From NCBI GenBank assembly GCA_026989405.1, contig JALSJL010000009.1, forward strand, positions 1 to 7,033: a stretch of DNA of 7,033 nt. The letters are read 5' to 3'. This stretch comes from Marinosulfonomonas sp. GTDB lineage: Bacteria > Pseudomonadota > Alphaproteobacteria > Rhodobacterales > Rhodobacteraceae. Below the pieces are notes generated by a model. The model saw nothing but the letters and a program-made list of their open reading frames with translations. It made no database searches and was not told the DNA's origin. Made by a program: the position numbers and the translations under genes. Shown piece after piece: positions 6,252 to 7,033 of the stretch (its first letter is position 1; the number at the start of each line of letters is the position of its first letter).

Positions 6252-6561
6252 GCCGCGCATCGGCGATGTGGCGCGCAAGGTGCGCTCGAAAAACGCGGGG
6301 CCGTTCGTGCTGACGATCGATGTGTTTTGCGCCGATGCGGGCCGTTTCCGCGCGGTTTGCGACGCCCTGAGGACCGAGCGCATCGCTGCGCTGTTCGGGC
6401 AGGCGCCGGAGCTCGTGCGCCGGTTCGAGCTGGACAGGCTGAACGTGCTGAAGTTTTCCATGCCGCGCCCGGTGGTTCAGGGCAGCCGGGCCGACCGGGA
6501 CATGCATGCCTCCGGGTGGGGCTGGCTGGTGGCGGAACTGCCGCTGCGCGAAGGCCGTTAG
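6244..6561 (+). CDS. DUF4387 domain protein, probable small partner of the AtuA-family protein
   Basis: The protein has 105 residues, matching the usual size of the DUF4387 family (PF14330). Two conserved blocks are visible: RSKNAGPFVLTIDVF at 14-28 and LNVLKFSMPRPVVQGSRADRD at 66-86, followed by MH at 87-88. Conserved charged and polar residues (K16, N17, D26, N67, K70, R75, Q79, D84, D86, H88) could form an active site or a subunit interface. There is no signal peptide or membrane span. The gene overlaps the AtuA-family gene by 8 bases and has a strong internal ribosome binding site, which points to fixed stoichiometry and a heteromeric complex. No biochemical activity is known to me for this family. 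It is the last gene of the operon, and no hairpin terminator of usual form follows it. Confidence 0.88.
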   Translation: MSEPRIGDVARKVRSKNAGPFVLTIDVFCADAGRFRAVCDALRTERIAALFGQAPELVRRFELDRLNVLKFSMPRPVVQGSRADRDMHASGWGWLVAELPLREGR

Positions 6562-6570
6562 CGCAAAACG

Positions 6571-6588
6571 TTTGTGCACGTGCAGAAA
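6571..6588. promoter_or_regulatory. 18-base near-perfect palindrome upstream of gcdH
   Basis: The arms TTTGTGCAC and GTGCAGAAA are symmetric at every position except one pair (G6574 with G6585), and the core TGCACGTGCA at 6575-6584 is a perfect 10-base palindrome. It lies in the AT-richer 93-base gap between DUF4387 and gcdH. It is best explained as a binding site for a dimeric regulator of gcdH. It has AT-rich arms and no long GC stem with a T tract, so it is not a standard terminator. Confidence 0.5.
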
Positions 6589-6592
6589 AAAC

Positions 6593-6621
6593 TTGCCGCA
6601 GTGCAAAAACTGACACAACAT
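6593..6621 (+). promoter_or_regulatory. Putative gcdH promoter overlapping a TTGC/GCAA inverted repeat
   Basis: TTGCCG at 6593-6598 (4 of 6 to the -35 consensus) and CAACAT at 6616-6621 (3 of 6 to the -10 consensus) are 17 bases apart. TTGC at 6593-6596 and GCAA at 6603-6606 form a short inverted repeat around a 6-base spacer, on the -35 region. Matches are weak, as is usual in GC-rich alphaproteobacteria, so the promoter call is tentative. Confidence 0.3.
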
Positions 6622-6654
6622 GCCGCGACCGTTGGCTGGAAAGGAAAACGAAAA

Positions 6655-7033
6655 ATGGCGAAGGCGCAGTTTGTCTGGGACGACCCGTTCCTGCTGGAAG
6701 ACCAGTTGAGTGAAGAAGAACGCATGATCCGCGATGGCGCGCGCGCCTTTGCCCAGGACAAGCTGGCGCCACGGGTGCGCGAGGCGTTTCGCAACGAGGT
6801 CACCGACCCGGCGATCTTTGCCGAAATGGGTGAAATGGGGCTGCTGGGGCTGACGCTGCCCGAGGAATACGGCGGGGCCGGGGCCGGCTATGTTTCCTAC
6901 GGCCTGGTCACGCGGGAAATCGACCGCATCGACAGCGGTTATCGCTCGATGATGAGCGTGCAGTCGTCGCTGGTGATGTATCCGATCCATGCCTATGGCT
7001 CCGAGGAGCAGCGGCGCAGGTATCTGCCGGGGC
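6655..7033 (+). CDS. gcdH: Glutaryl-CoA dehydrogenase, N-terminal part (3' truncated)
   Basis: The 126 complete codons visible cover about the first third of a protein usually near 400 residues; the rest lies beyond the window. The enzyme is an FAD-dependent acyl-CoA dehydrogenase that oxidises and decarboxylates glutaryl-CoA to crotonyl-CoA in lysine, tryptophan and glutarate breakdown, in the cytoplasm. The sequence begins with the family-specific DPFLLEDQLSEEERMIRD (10-27), then LPEEYGGAG (68-76) and DSGYRSMMSVQSSLVM (93-108). R97 and S101 align with the Arg and Ser that bind the substrate gamma-carboxylate in human GCDH (mature Arg94 and Ser98), which distinguishes it from other acyl-CoA dehydrogenases. 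The start is supported by AAAGGA at 6640-6645, 9 bases before the ATG. It has its own upstream palindromes, so it is probably a separate transcript from the transporter operon. In many proteobacteria a CoA-transferase gene follows; that cannot be seen here. Confidence 0.95.
   Translation, partial: MAKAQFVWDDPFLLEDQLSEEERMIRDGARAFAQDKLAPRVREAFRNEVTDPAIFAEMGEMGLLGLTLPEEYGGAGAGYVSYGLVTREIDRIDSGYRSMMSVQSSLVMYPIHAYGSEEQRRRYLPG

Noticed and set aside
4782..6461. A 559-codon open frame on the minus strand opposite the AtuA-family gene
   Set aside because: It lies opposite the end of TctA, the whole AtuA-family gene and part of DUF4387, all of which show clear family motifs. Its product is Arg/His/Gly/Ala-rich with no recognisable domain, as expected for an antisense frame in GC-rich coding DNA.

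Overview
The window is GC-rich and all seven complete or partial metabolic genes, plus one truncated gene at the left edge, lie on the + strand. Gene content (a tripartite tricarboxylate transporter, an AtuA/DUF4387 pair, a glutaryl-CoA dehydrogenase, a Tat-exported cyclase-family protein) and codon style suggest an alphaproteobacterium, most likely of the Rhodobacteraceae type. That assignment is an inference; no rRNA or other taxonomic marker is present.

Layout. (1) Positions 2-373: the C-terminal part of an Ala/Glu/Lys-rich, helix-forming protein of unknown function, closed by a strong intrinsic terminator at 404-434. (2) Positions 584-1803: a two-gene unit with overlapping stop and start codons. 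It holds a Tat-exported cyclase-family metal hydrolase and a small AhpD/carboxymuconolactone-decarboxylase-fold protein. (3) Positions 1829-1881: an inverted repeat next to a perfect TTGACA -35 box, probably the promoter/operator of the next operon. (4) Positions 1964-6561: a tight five-gene operon. It encodes the TctC-type periplasmic binding protein, the TctB and TctA membrane subunits, an AtuA-family (DUF1446) protein and a DUF4387 protein. Gaps are 11 and 12 bases, and there are overlaps of 1 and 8 bases. (5) Positions 6562-6654: an AT-richer intergenic stretch with a near-perfect 18-base palindrome and a second TTGC/GCAA inverted repeat. (6) Position 6655 to the right edge: the N-terminal third of glutaryl-CoA dehydrogenase.

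How the parts may work together (inference). The binding protein and TctAB would import an organic acid. The cyclase could act on a cyclic amide, ester or related precursor in the periplasm. The AtuA/DUF4387 pair, whose chemistry is not known to me, would process the imported acid or its CoA ester, and glutaryl-CoA dehydrogenase could feed a dicarboxylyl-CoA product into central metabolism. The substrate cannot be read from the sequence. Related inverted repeats upstream of both the transporter operon and gcdH hint at shared regulation. No regulator gene, mobile element, CRISPR array, tRNA or rRNA was seen, and no gene-free stretch exceeds 300 bases.
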